A DNA stretch of 64,000 bases from Portunus trituberculatus (GCF_017591435.1 NC_059286.1:3051682-3115681), one strand, 5' to 3'. Numbered from the stretch's first letter, positions 38,789 to 51,532 are shown. Program-made: numbers and translations. Notes: generated from the sequence alone by a model not told the origin.

Positions 38789-39110
38789 GTAAGAACATGT
38801 GTCAGGGAAGTGTGTGAGGGTTCTGAAGACAAGGTAAGGGAGAGAAGGGAAAGGTAATTGAGCTACTGAAGGAAAGAGAAGGTAAAGACGTGTCTGGGAA
38901 GTGTGTGAGGATTCTGAAGCAAAGGAAAGGAGAGAGGAGGAAGGATTTGGGATGCTCTAGGAAAGGGAAGATATAAACACGTATCATTGAGGTTTGTGAG
39001 GGCTCGGAAAAGTCAGAAAGTCGATAGAAAAGGGAAGATTTACACTGCTGAAAGAAAAGAAGGTAGAACTATGTACCACTGAAGTGTAGGAGGAGAAACA
39101 CAGTTGGCTT
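38789..39110. repeat. degenerate array, unit about 90 bp, starting at the donor
   Basis: GTGTSWGGGAAGTGTGTGAGGRTTCTGAAG, then AAAGGWAAGGRGAGARGRRAAGG, recurs near 38797, 38887 and 38985. The unit carries its own donor-like AAGGTAAGG. Confidence 0.7.
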
Positions 39111-39129
39111 GCGTGTTTCTGTGTGGGTA

Positions 39130-39257
<128 letters not shown>

Positions 39258-39743
39258 TGTGGGAGGAGTTAAAGGAGAGGGAGCGTCCTAAAGCAAGGGA
39301 ATGGAGGAAAGAGGAAGGATTCGAGCTGCTGAAAGAAAACAAGATAAAGAGACAAAGAAAAAGGAGATGTGCAGATTGTTCCAGCTAAACTCAGACAAGG
39401 AAATGAGACAGTGCGTACAGAATCAGGAGAAAAGAAAACGTGTAGTAGGAGAATGTGAACCGATAAAGAGAAAGAGACAGGGAGAGGGAAAGAGAGAGAG
39501 TATATGGTAGAACAATGGAGATTATAATTCGTTAAGTAGATAAGAGGAAATGGATAACGGTAATATGTGTTCGTATATAGGAAAACTCCCTGAATTCATT
39601 ATAGATACTATTGGGAAACGTTATCAATGGGAGGATTTAGAAGCGAAAAACCTATTAAGCTACCGTTCTATGTAACACTGAAGCAATATTGTATAGATAG
39701 AGGAGAAGGAATAGTAACAAAGAGGCAAGCTGTGGCAAAATAA

Positions 39744-39744
<1 letters not shown>

Positions 39745-39812
<68 letters not shown>

Positions 39813-39873
39813 TACATGAATAGGGAATGAAGGAACTACAGAGACATTTAAAAACGGAAAATGCAGCAAAGTA

Positions 39874-39913
<40 letters not shown>

Positions 39914-40107
39914 TAGCACAGACAGGAAGGGGTAAAGATAAAGGATGTATTTACTTTTACACATTATAGCATCTCTCGTAATGCTTTCAACCTAAACACT
40001 CGTACATTGCCATGAACGGAAGGACGAACAGACGCAAAGGAGGAGAGGAAGGAAGGAAGGAAGGAGAGTAAATGTAAAGGAGAGGCGAAAGAAACACGAA
40101 GGAGGAG

Positions 40108-40144
<37 letters not shown>
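39745..40144. repeat. three (GA)n microsatellites
   Basis: GA runs at 39745-39808, 39876-39910 and 40111-40144, in purine-rich surroundings. Confidence 0.95.
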
Positions 40145-40147
<3 letters not shown>

Positions 40148-40246
40148 AGTCAGGTTGAGGTAATGCGCTGCGGAAGACAAGATTTACAGGAAAAGAAAAA
40201 AAAAGAAAGGGAAAAAACAAAAGTGTAAAGTCAATACGAAATTTTG

Positions 40247-40795
<549 letters not shown>

Positions 40796-41204
40796 TTCTC
40801 TTCACTTCTCTTTCTCCTCTTCTTTTCCCCTATTCCTCCCTGCACAAAGCTCCATCCCTCCTTGCTTAATCTCCCTGACACAAAGCTGCACTGAAGTTAT
40901 GAAGCGTAATAGGTAGGAGGAGTTACTTGGGCCCCTCCTGTGGATCTACCAGAGCCTTGGGGGGTTTAAAAGATCAGGTTACCACATGGGGAACACAAAG
41001 GATGGCCAAAAAAAATCAAGAATAATGTTCGTCCTCACGTGATTTAGGTAAGGAATGTTCGTGAGAGGGATAGTAAAAGTGAGGTTGTCTACCTATTTAT
41101 TGGCTATCGTTAATGGGTTGCCTGTTGTTACGCATTATCCATTTTATTGCCCGTTTATTACCCATTAACCATTTATTGTCTATCGTTAATGCATTATCTC
41201 TGTT
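40796..41204. other. intron stretch, unassigned
   Basis: 40895-41010 (GTTACTTGGGCCCCTCCTGT, GGGGTTTAAAAGATCAGG) looks like an element fragment, but I cannot place it. 41080-41200 contains small TTATTGCCCRTTA duplications. Confidence 0.35.
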
Positions 41205-41760
41205 TCATTTGCTGTTTAGTGTAATCACCATAAAAACGCCATTCTAGTAATCACTGGAATCACACTCGCATTTAACACCACGATAACAACACTGCTACCA
41301 CCACCACACCACAATGTACCTACAACATTTACCACTTCTATTTTTCCTGCTATTTAATGCCATCACCATAAAGCCACCGATACAATAATCACTAGAATCA
41401 CACTATCACATTTAACACCATCATAAAAACGTCACTGGTAGCTCCACATCACAATATACCTCCAAAACTCATCTATTTGTCTTGATATTTAATGTCATCA
41501 CCATAAAAACACCACTTCATTAATTTCTAGAATCACACTGTCGCATTTAACACCACGATAAAAGCACCACTGCCAGCATCACCACACCACAATGTACATC
41601 CAAAAATTACCACTTCTATTTTTCCTGCTATTCAATGCCATCACCATAAAAACACCACTTCATTAATCCCTAGAATCACACTGTCGCATTTAACACCACG
41701 ATAACAACACCACTGCTACCACCACAACACAACAATATACCTTTAAAACCATCACCATCA
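41205..41760. repeat. four-unit tandem array, unit about 140 bp
   Basis: Units begin near 41214, 41350, 41486 and 41630 with TTTAATGYCATCACCATAAAAACACC. They continue with TAATCACTAGAATCACACT and CGCATTTAACACCACGATAA. They are alike enough to be fairly recent. Confidence 0.85.
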
Positions 41761-41765
41761 CAATA

Positions 41766-41978
41766 TTAACCCTTTCAATACTGGGACACATTTTTGCCTT
41801 GGGATTTGTATACGATTAGAACATTTTATTGACATTAAGAAGGGTCTATGGAGGTCAGAAGATTAATGGCCACAGTCTTCACTATTTAAATCCCCCACAT
41901 GAGTTTCTGAAGCTGTTTAAAATCACCAAATAGTAAGCAGAATGAATATGAAATGCGTCATTGTACTGAAGGGGTTAA
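41766..41978 (+). mobile_element. TTAA-flanked MITE (family A), copy 4
   Basis: TTAA at 41766-41769 and 41975-41978. The ends are CCCTTTCAATACTGGGACA and TTGTACTGAAGGGG. The interior is GAGTTTCTGAAGCTGTTTAAAATC. It inserted just after the 140-bp array and before a (CAC)n run at 42004-42036. Confidence 0.88.
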
Positions 41979-42197
41979 AAGCACCACTACAATATTACCA
42001 CTGCTACCACCACCACCACCACCACCACCACCACCAGCAGGAAGACACACCACCCTGTCCCACCGTCCCCTTTCCCCATTCGCCGCCAAAGGACTTAGGG
42101 AAAAATATAGACAGAGCCGTATCTCATCCCAATGTTTATTTGACTCTCGATCTCTCCCTTTATTTATCGACTGTCTCTTGGAAATATGCACGCGAAC

Positions 42198-42600
<403 letters not shown>

Positions 42601-42665
42601 CTGGAAACCTAAACCTTTCCCTCACCAATTTTCTAAAGACACACTTTTCTCATGGCCTGCAATTA

Positions 42666-42825
42666 CCTCCTCCTCCTCCTCCTCCTCCTCCTCCTCCTCC
42701 TCCTCCTCCTCCTCCTCCTCCTCCTCCTCCTCCTCCTCCTCCTCCTCCTCCTCCTCCTCCTCCTCCTCCTCCTCCTTCGTTTGCTTTATTGCCTTCCTGC
42801 TTTTTTCCACAAATTTCTCCATCGA

Positions 42826-42918
<93 letters not shown>
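42666..42918. repeat. (CCT)n and (CT)n microsatellites
   Basis: CCT 42666-42775, CT 42829-42918. Confidence 0.95.
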
Positions 42919-42920
<2 letters not shown>

Positions 42921-43054
42921 AAATATTTTCATTCTGTCCTCGCGTATTTGAGAGAATTCTCTCTAACTTTCTTTCTCTTTTTTTTTTTTTTTTTTTTTTG
43001 CGTTTTTTCACACATTGAGATTGAAAGTTTAGCAATAACGCATCCGTGATCTAT

Positions 43055-43057
<3 letters not shown>

Positions 43058-43101
<44 letters not shown>

Positions 43102-43149
43102 GCCATGTTTCACCTTTATCTACCGCGCGCGCGCGCGCGGGCGTTAGAA

Positions 43150-43211
<62 letters not shown>
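43058..43211. repeat. (CT)n - (CG)8 - (GA)n inverted arrangement
   Basis: CT 43058-43096, alternating CG 43124-43139, GA 43155-43211. The CT and GA arms are complementary and the CG run sits between them. Confidence 0.95.
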
Positions 43212-43216
<5 letters not shown>

Positions 43217-43399
43217 TGGCCTGGAAGGGAAGAAATATTGCTACCAGAAAGGGGAGGGAGACTTTTTCAATGGGATAATTTCTCTTCTTTATTTAAATCC
43301 AATTGTTCCCTTTTATCCATGATGATATTGCTATTCAGGGAAGGTAAGTCACAGCACCTTTACTCGCTGATGCCTGATATGTAAAGTAAATGGAGTTTC

Positions 43400-44400
43400 G
43401 AGTTTGTTTTACCTTATTTTCTCCCTGGCGTTGGGTTTTTGTTGGTTTTTGTTTTTTACAGGTTAAATCACACTACACCTGAATAAATTAATGAGATATT
43501 GGTAAAAGGTAGGTGGAGAATATAGAAATGTTGATATAAAGAACTTTAAGTAAATATAGTCACCTCTTTATTATTTTTCGCCGTTTTTTACTGGTTAACT
43601 CGCGCCACACTAGGGAAATTAATGAAAGGTATAGATATAAAAGGTAGATGGGGAAGAAAAGGATGGGGAAAATTCAACGACTCAAAAGTGAATGTAAAGT
43701 TGAAGGAGTTACATCTTTTTTACAGTCATTTGTGTATCGCTCACTTTGCTGTTTCTAAATCACACTTCACCTTGGAATTAATAATAAACGCAGGTAATTG
43801 TCAGGTATAGATCGATAAAGGATGAAGTGGTGATATGATGAGTTCAGAAAATAACTGTACCTCAGCTAGTGTATCTAAGCGTAGCGAGAACTAACAATGG
43901 CTAATAGATAAATAAGAAGTGTCCAAAAGATGGTGAATCGTAAAGGTAGCCGAACAAATACCTAACAAATAAAACTAGAACTTCAACAAATAGAAAAGGT
44001 CATAACGTAATCTTTCTTTTTAGATTTATGCAGTCTTACCTGACGAGACCAGACGTCACTTAAACAACAGGTGCAGCTAATGAGGAGAAAAAGAAATGTG
44101 TCGAAGAGTTTAAATTGATAAGAATGACATTAACTTTTTATACTCGAACCTTACTTTACCTTACCTTATCTGAAGAAATATTTAGATGACAAAGAGATGT
44201 TGATAGTGTAAAATGACTTTATTCTTTCCTTTTCTTACATTATCTGATCTAACCTAACCTAAACGTGACATTTGTGCAACAGAGGATAAAAGAAACAAGA
44301 GCTCGACAAATCACTTTATGCTTAAGAAATGAAACTAGAACTACAACAAACAAAAGCCCATGAGACAGAACAATATAACGAAAAAAAAATAGTTAGAAAA
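43400..44400. repeat. degenerate array, unit about 130 bp
   Basis: A TTTTTTACWGGTTAAMTCRCRCYACAC word recurs at 43452 and 43585, with a weaker TTGCTGTTTCTAAATCACACTTCACC near 43747. RGTATAGATATAAAAGGTAGATGGGGA words lie between. From 43900 on it is too decayed to align by eye. Confidence 0.5.
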
Positions 44401-44737
44401 ATATTAGTCCATTTCCAGTAGGAGTGTGCAGTTTGCCCTCCTGGATGGACTGCAACGCTGGGCAAACTTTGGTGTGTGGAGTGAGAGGTGTGTTATTGAC
44501 AATATTGAGAGACGTAGCCCCAAGCCTGGCGGGGAGGAAGGTGTTGAAAGCGATGGAAACAAAATACGAGAGAGGGATTGACGAAGGAAGAGGACAGAGA
44601 GGTGACGAGAGGGACAGGAGGTAAATCTAAGATGAGAGGGAGTGGTGAGAGAAGGACGAGAGGGAGAGAGTGACTGGTTACGTGATGTCTGTGGGAAAGG
44701 GGAAAGGAAAAGATGTGTTATAAGGTGCTGGAGAACT

Positions 44738-44738
<1 letters not shown>

Positions 44739-44807
<69 letters not shown>

Positions 44808-44872
44808 ACATGAACGTCCTCTGTGAACTTTTTTTGTGTGTGATTAGTGTGTACGTGTTTGGCGCATACTGA

Positions 44873-44905
<33 letters not shown>
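44739..44905. repeat. two (GT)n microsatellites upstream of a small exon
   Basis: GT at 44739-44805 and 44874-44905. The second continues as GTGCGTGCGT-rich sequence up to the acceptor at 44943. Confidence 0.95.
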
Positions 44906-44909
<4 letters not shown>

Positions 44910-44943
44910 CGTGTTAATGGTGCGTGCGTTGCGTGTGTTTCAG

Positions 44944-45042
44944 TCCCGTTGGCACTTCAAGCTTCGAGTGCAGATCTCTAAGACCATCGTCACCAGCACG
45001 CACTCCATCCGCCTGGTGAACGAGGTGCAGCTCTCTCGCCAG
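44944..45042 (+). CDS. tinc: tincar homologue, cytoplasmic exon
   Basis: Acceptor GTGTGTTTCAG and donor CAG/GTGAGG, phase 0 at both ends, 33 codons. It reads SRWHFKLRVQISKTIVTSTH then SIRLVNEVQLSRQ. Basic residues directly follow the last helix of the previous exon, as expected for a cytoplasmic juxtamembrane part. The length is a multiple of three, so skipping would not shift the frame. The acceptor's pyrimidine tract is replaced by TG-rich sequence. Confidence 0.88.
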
Positions 45043-45171
45043 GTGAGGCATGCTTATAAGTAGTAGTAGTAGTAGTAGTAGTAATAGTAGTTTTACTTTA
45101 CTGGTATATCCGTGAGACATATTCCTCGCCGTATACTCCAGAATAAGACCATTTTTACTATTTTTACTAAC

Positions 45172-45174
<3 letters not shown>

Positions 45175-45257
<83 letters not shown>
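45175..45257. repeat. (CA)n microsatellite
   Basis: An 83-nt pure AC run, complementary to the GT arrays on both sides of it. A short (AGT)n lies at 45060-45090. Confidence 0.95.
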
Positions 45258-45260
<3 letters not shown>

Positions 45261-45428
45261 CATTAACACGTAAAAGAAAACGCTCCAATAAGATACAAAA
45301 AACTGAATTATTAATTAACTATTTTCCTTCATTTGACTTCTCTTTTCTCTTTACTTTATTTGTGGTTATGTTTTAGTGAAATATTTGCTCATTATTTGAA
45401 ACCTAACATTATTTTTATCCTCTTCTAC

Positions 45429-45441
45429 GTGTGTGTGTGTG

Positions 45442-45503
<62 letters not shown>
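45429..45503. repeat. (GT)n microsatellite forming an acceptor
   Basis: A GT run with one GC step that ends directly in TAG/ATC, the acceptor of the next exon. Confidence 0.95.
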
Positions 45504-45504
<1 letters not shown>

Positions 45505-45506
<2 letters not shown>

Positions 45507-45624
45507 CGAAGACACGGAAGGCCCAGTGATGGTGATCGGTGCCGGCAAGACGTATCTGCTGCAGGAGGGAAGTCCTAAACGATCCCTCATGAAGCTCGTA
45601 ATGCACACCGTCACTCAGAAGAAG
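45505..45624 (+). CDS. tinc: tincar homologue, cytoplasmic exon
   Basis: Acceptor (GT)nTAG and donor AAG/GTACGT, phase 0 at both ends, 40 codons: IEDTEGPVMVIGAGKTYLLQ then EGSPKRSLMKLVMHTVTQKK. The GAGKT word is not a P-loop because the required first glycine is absent. The exon keeps frame if skipped. No domain is recognised beyond the family. Confidence 0.88.
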
Positions 45625-45631
45625 GTACGTC

Positions 45632-45955
45632 ACCTCCTCCTCCTCCTCCTCCTCCTCCTCCTCCTCCTCCTCTTCTTCCTCATCGTCATTATCTTCATCA
45701 TCCTCTACTTATTTTTTTACATTTTCTTCTTGCTCTTATTTTCGTATTTTTCGTCTTGGTTTTCGCTTTTATCTTTGGTCTCCTCCTTTCTCTGTTTTCT
45801 TCTTCTTCTTCTTCTTCTTTTTCTTCTTCTTCTTCTTCTTCTTCTTCTTCTTCTTCTTCTTCTTCTTCTTCTTCTTCTTCTTCTTCTTCTTCTTCTTCTT
45901 CTTCTTCTTCTTCTTCTTCTTCTTCTTCTTCTTCTTCTTCTTCTTCTTCTTCTTC
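45632..45955. repeat. (CCT)n and (CTT)n after the donor
   Basis: CCT 45632-45672 starts seven bases into the intron. CTT 45799-45955 has one interruption. Another CCT run at 46210-46253 lies before the next acceptor. Confidence 0.95.
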
Positions 45956-46350
45956 GCCTCCTCCTCCTCCATCGTCTTTATTAACCTGCATACTTTTCTT
46001 GCTTTAGGTTACTCAGCCTCGTAAGGCGAAGATTTTTCCTGGTACTTGTTCTTCATCTGTTTTCCTTTGTGTTCCTTTCCCTAATCTGCCCCCTACCTCC
46101 CGTTCTTCCTCTTTCCCTTCTCTTTTTCTTTCTCCCAAATCTTCTCTTTCCCCTCTTACGCTATTACATCCACCTCACTGCACTTCCTCCTCCTGTCATC
46201 CTCCTCCTTCTCCTCCTCCTCCTCCTCCTCCTCCTCCTCCTCCTCCTCCTCCTATCACTCAGCATCAGTGTCACATCATATTTGCGTCACAGCGCCATCG
46301 AGTGTCAATCAAATTACCCCCTCTTTTTCTCCCCCCTTCTCCCCGTCCAG

Positions 46351-46487
46351 GCCCGCGGGGAGGAGGAGGAGATCTACTGGCTGCGCCCTAAGCCCCCCCA
46401 AGGTAGTTCGGGATCCTGGCACAAGAGGAAGCAGTCCCCGGGCGTCAAACACAAGGTTACTTTCAACGATACGCCCTCCACCTCCAG
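46351..46487 (+). CDS. tinc: tincar homologue, cytoplasmic tail exon
   Basis: Acceptor TCCCCGTCCAG and donor TCCAG/GTAAGA. Enters in phase 0, 45 codons, and leaves two bases (AG) that make Arg with the next exon. It reads ARGEEEEIYWLRPKPPQGSS then GSWHKRKQSPGVKHKVTFND and TPSTS. Polar and disordered-looking. KHKVTF fits the RVxF-type docking pattern for protein phosphatase 1. Followed by the second largest intron, 14.9 kb. Confidence 0.85.
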
Positions 46488-47570
46488 GTAAGAAGGCGTG
46501 ACTAATTTATTGATTTATTGTTGTTTATTATTTTATTTTTATTTTTCTTATTTGATCGACTCCTTCAGCATCTTAATCTATGTTTTTTTTTTTTTTTTGG
46601 TACCATTTTTTGTTTTCTTTATTTGTGTGTTTACTTGTTATCATTTTCTTTTCAATTTCTTGTTTTATTTTTACTTGTTTCCTTGTCTTATTCTATTGTA
46701 TTCATTTTCTTTTTATTCCTCATTTGGTTTACTTTCTCTACTCATCTATCTATTATAGCTGCTTATTTTTTTTTTTACTTAGTTTATGTTTTTCGTCTTT
46801 TTTTATCCTTTTATTTTATCTATCTATTCATTAGTTAATTATTTTATTGTTACTTTATTCCGCTACTAAGGAGAGAATCTCGCAAAGGGTATAAAATTTA
46901 GAACAAAATTACCTTCTTATAATACCTTTCTAGAAACGATTGCAACATAAGAACTGTCCAAAGAAGTCAGGCAGTTTAATCCCAGAGATGTCTCAACACT
47001 TCTCTTATGAAACAATTGAAGTCACAAGAAAAAGAAGCACTATTATTTTTTTCTACCTTAAACAACTAATACTCTCTTCTTCCGCTGCTCTTTGGTACAT
47101 CTTTGCTTAGTTACTGATCACTCTGAGACATCTTTATTTGTTCCACAGCCACCTTCAACCTTTAAACTAGATAAAAATTGCAAAATCTATTCTATTTAAT
47201 GTCTTTCTTGTGGATGCTTATAAATATTTCATACTTTACTTCCGGTGGTGATTGTTGCTTCATATCGCAGTGAAAGGGTTAAAACGTCATGGCAATTAGC
47301 ACGCCCTTGAGCTGCAAAGAAGAGAGATAAGGAAGATTAAAGATAAAGGTTTTTTGTATTCCTTTTTACTTTTCAATTCAAGATGCAAGTGTTGAGAGGT
47401 GAGGGATGTGAAATTGAACTCTCATATCCTTCTGTTCTTAGTTTTTGTAATCTTTTAACCTTCTGTCCTTTTACTTCAATGTTTGAGTATGAAGGTCGAG
47501 TTTTAGGAATGTCTGACGTGGATTTTGTTTTCCTGTCATAAAGTTTTAAGTTTCATTCCAGATTTCAACT
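46488..47570. other. start of the 14.9-kb intron, T-rich then unique
   Basis: 46500-46860 is T-rich and gives hydrophobic-looking frames of no meaning. 46861-47570 is unique and unremarkable, except for GCAGTGAAAGGGTTAAAA at 47265-47283, which could be a fragment of a MITE A end. Confidence 0.4.
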
Positions 47571-47579
47571 TTTTTTTTA

Positions 47580-48700
47580 ACTGAGATATAAACAGCGAGG
47601 TATAATGAAAATACACGAAAAAAAATATGGAAAAAAAGAAAACGGAGAATATAGATGGAGACAAAGAATAATAATAACAATAAGATAGAAATAAGATAAA
47701 GATGATGAACAATAAAATCAGATACTTAACCTTCTCGAAAAATTGGAAAAAAAAAATAAAAGCGAAAAGTTATATGATGAAAAATAAAAAACGCACAAAA
47801 CTTACACCCCCATGAAGAGGCTAGAAATGAGTCTTATTTAACGTGAATGATGAGAGAGGAAGCTGAAGATTAGATAAGCATACACTGAGCAAAGGAAAAT
47901 GGGAGAACGAGGACGTAAAAGAACACAAAAGGATGAAAGGAATTAGATAAAAGATAAGAAAAATATGAGAGAGGCGCCAATTAAACGTGGAAGAGGAAAA
48001 AGCTAAAGAGAGAGAGAGGGAAGGGAAACAGACAGAAATACGGACAGAAAGATAGACAGACAGAAGTAAAGATGTAGACAGAAAAGAGGCAGGTACTCAG
48101 GCAAACAAACAGACAGACAAACAGAATGGAAAGAGGAGTAAATAGAAATGTGAATATAAGAACGAAGAAAAAATTAAAGATATTGAAAAGGAAGACAATG
48201 TAAATGATGAACAGAAATAAGTGAACATCAAAATAAAAAAACAATAGAGGATGAAATAAAAGACGATATATATTCATAACTTCACTTAAATAGAAAAACG
48301 TATGGATAAATTAAAAACGCACAAAATCAAACGAAAAAATAAACAACAAATAGAAAATAAAAGAATAAAGAGAAAAAAGCAGGAACTTGAAGAAAGAAGC
48401 CGTTCAAGAAATAAAAAAGAAAAAAAGACTGAGAAAGAAGGAAAGAGAAAGAGAAAAAGATAAAAGAAAACGAGAAAAAGAGAAAATGGAAGCAATGAGA
48501 TTAGAGAGCGAGGAGTGAATACGTAATTAAGGAGAAAGAAGGAGAATTGTATAGAAAAGCGAAAGAGAAAAGGAAAGGAAAAAGAATGGCCCAAATCTTC
48601 AGCTTGTGGAGGAAAAAAGAGGGACAAGGCCGGATTATGGAAGGAGGAAAGCAGGGGAAGGAGGAAAGTCTGAGATAGCGCCTTTTTTCGTGAGGCAGTA
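47580..48700. repeat. purine-rich low-complexity region
   Basis: GAAAAAGAGAAA and AGACAGAAAGATAGACAGAC words dominate for 1.1 kb. The minus-strand open frames are Phe/Ser/Leu-rich artefacts. Confidence 0.7.
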
Positions 48701-48705
48701 AAGAC

Positions 48706-48707
<2 letters not shown>

Positions 48708-48762
<55 letters not shown>

Positions 48763-49020
48763 CAGGGATACGATAGACGGAAAAGTAAATGAACAGACAA
48801 ACAGAAAAGAAATATACGTGGACAGAATAACAGCAAGATAAGTAGATAAACGAAAACAATGAAAGAGACATAGATAAATAGATAGATAGATAAATAGATA
48901 GATAGATAGATAAACTGATAGGTAGATAAATTGATACTTAAACAAACTGATATAATGACAAATGGAAAGAAACACACAAACAGAGACAAAGAACTTACAG
49001 AAACAAACACCAACTAATAT

Positions 49021-49072
<52 letters not shown>

Positions 49073-49090
49073 TGTGTGTGTGTGTGTGTT
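48708..49090. repeat. (GA)n, (GATA)n, (GA)n-(GT)n
   Basis: GA 48708-48760, GATA-type 48871-48915, GA 49025-49069 passing into GT to 49090. Confidence 0.95.
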
Positions 49091-49625
49091 CCAAGTCACT
49101 GTTCACTGCATTGTAATATATCAGTGTCATGAATCTCTCTTGTGCACATCACGTAACTTTCGCACTCGGCACAACTTTGCTATTACATCCACTAGGTCCT
49201 CTCTGCCTCTCCCTCCCTCCCCTTGCGTTGTGAGTGTCATCGTGCACCAGGTGGGAGGGAGGGAGTGAGGAAGGAGACACGTACAGGTAATTTGCAAGAG
49301 AGAGACGGCGCAGTGAGAGAGACTAGACGGTACAGGAAGGTTTCACGAATGGTTAGAAATGTGGTAACCTGGATATGTATTTCTGCTTGTGTTCTATGTG
49401 AGATGTATGGAATAATTGATTGTATTTGTAGTATTCTTTTGTTTTTTGTTTTTTAGGGAAAAGTGTAACAGAGTACTAAAAAAAAATGGGATGTAAGTAA
49501 GTTAGAGTATTCAAGTTCAAGACAACATAAGACAGGAGAGCAGAAGGTGAGCGGTCGCAGAGTCCTGACCTAAGAGGAGTCAAAGGCGACATGGATGAAA
49601 TCACTTTTGTATTAGTAATTGGTGC

Positions 49626-49835
49626 TTAATCCCTTCAGTACTGAGACGCATTTTTACGAGTTTTGCGTGTGATTAGACGGTTTTATTTACATTAGGTAAG
49701 ATCTATGGAGGTCAGAAGATAAATAGCATGAGTCTTCACTATTTTGATACTCTCATAAGTTTCTGAAGCTGTATGAAATCACCAAATTGTAAGCAGAATA
49801 GATATGGAAACGTGTCATGGTACTGAGGAGGTTAG
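49626..49835 (+). mobile_element. TTAA-flanked MITE (family A), copy 5
   Basis: TTAA at 49626-49629 and a mutated TTAG at 49832-49835. The ends are TCCCTTCAGTACTGAGACG and GGTACTGAGGAGG. Same orientation as copies 3 and 4. Confidence 0.85.
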
Positions 49836-49839
49836 AATT

Positions 49840-50520
49840 ATGGTGATGTAGTTTAAATTTAAGATCATATACAATACAGGAAATTAGGAACATAGGAATA
49901 TTAATTGTATAGGATATATTAGAGGGAAGGATTAAGGTACAAATAATAATGAGGCATGGAAAGTATAAAGGAGGGATTGTTCAGGGAAGAGAAATACTTG
50001 GAATTAAAACGATGGAAATTAATTATTAGAGTAAGGAAAAGAAAATGCAAGGAAATATTAAAGAAGGAGTTGAAAGTATTAAAAATGTTTAGGGAAGGAA
50101 AGAAAAAAGAAATATTAAGGAAAGAAGAGAAATAGAAGAAATTTTATGAAGAGAAAAAATAGTACATGGAAATAATATGAAGGAAAGGAAGGAAAGTTGA
50201 GGAAATATTAAGAAGTGAAGGAAACTACAAGAAAATATTACGAAGAAAAGAAAGAAAAAGTATAAGCAAATAATGACGGAAGAAGAGAAGGAAATAAATA
50301 CGAAGGAAAGGAAGGAAAGTAAAAGAAAATGTTAAAAATAGCAAAGAAACACAAGAAAACATTATGAAGAAAAGAAAAGTACAAGAAAATATGAAAGAAA
50401 GGAAGGACGAGGCAATGATATGGAGGAAAAGAAACAATAAAGAAAGATTACGAAGGAAAAAGAAAACACGACAAAAGGAAAAGTACAAGAAATAAAGAAA
50501 ATAAAGTATGTTTGAGGTTA
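49840..50520. repeat. purine-rich array, unit about 35-45 bp
   Basis: GGAAAGKAMAAGAAAATATTACGAAGAAAAG-like units recur many times, most clearly 50040-50500. Confidence 0.75.
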
Positions 50521-50699
50521 TTTTTGGTTTGAAACGGCAATATTGATGTCTTCCAAAAGCCTGTCTATTTATTCCCTCTAAGAAAGAAGGGGAGGAAAAA
50601 AAAAGAGAAATAAGGAAAATCAAGCAATCCACGTTTTAAAATAGGGAGATGAATTGTTTGTATTGCATAGGTAAGTTTTGTGGTTATTTAATTTATTCA

Positions 50700-51530
50700 T
50701 TACCTGATTACCTCTCTCATCATGATGCTCTTACTCTTCTATTTTCCTCCACAACGCTGCTCTGTCTACTTTATTTGCTCCCCTATTCACTCTTCCAATC
50801 ACCTAATTAAGGACAGTAATCATTTCACATATTAATTTTCTTCTTTTTTTCCCTGATTTTAGTAACCGTCTCATTATATTTTTTCACTCCATTTCCCTTC
50901 TATTTATCACCTTATCTGCCGTAATATTCCCTCGTCATATCCTTATTCACCTTATCAGTTAATTATGAAGAGGAATTAATTATCTCTCATATTGATATTC
51001 TACTATTCACCTCATTTTAGTAACTATCTGCTTTTATTCTGTTTTTCTTTTCCATGTTTTTTACCTACCTTGATATTCTCTCATTATTCCTGTATTCACT
51101 TTTCGTAGCAGTCAATTATGAAAGAATCAGTTATCTCACATATTGATTTTCTACTATTTATCTGATTTTAGTAACTATCTCTTCTTTTCATTTTGTTTTT
51201 CTTCTATAATATTCCACCATTATTCCCCTTTTCTCCTTTTGCTTCAATTAATCGTGAAAGAGAATCAGTTATCTCGCATATTGATTTTCTCTTCATTTCC
51301 TTGATTTTAGTAACTTTGTCAGATCCTTTCACTCTATATCGTTTTTGTACATAACATTGGGTCATCTTCCCCTTGTTCACCTTTCGTATCGACTAGGAAG
51401 AGTAATGAAGTTTCTCATATTCTTATTCTCATGTTTCCCTAATTTTAGTAACGGTCTCATATCTTCACACTCTTTCCCTTCTGTACATTCCTCTATCTAT
51501 CAGAATATTGACCCATCATCCCTTTTACAC
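50700..51530. repeat. five-unit tandem array, unit about 145 bp
   Basis: A TGATTTTAGTAACYRTCTC word recurs near 50855, 51011, 51162, 51302 and 51438. Each is preceded by GAATCAGTTATCTCRCATATTGATTTTCTAC and followed by a C/T-rich part with ATTCACCTTT. Confidence 0.8.
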
Positions 51531-51532
51531 CT

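Noticed and set aside
45535..45553. A Walker A nucleotide-binding loop (VIGAGKT) in the tincar tail
   Set aside because: The glycine four residues before the GKT glycine pattern is missing (Met at that place) and no Walker B partner is seen.
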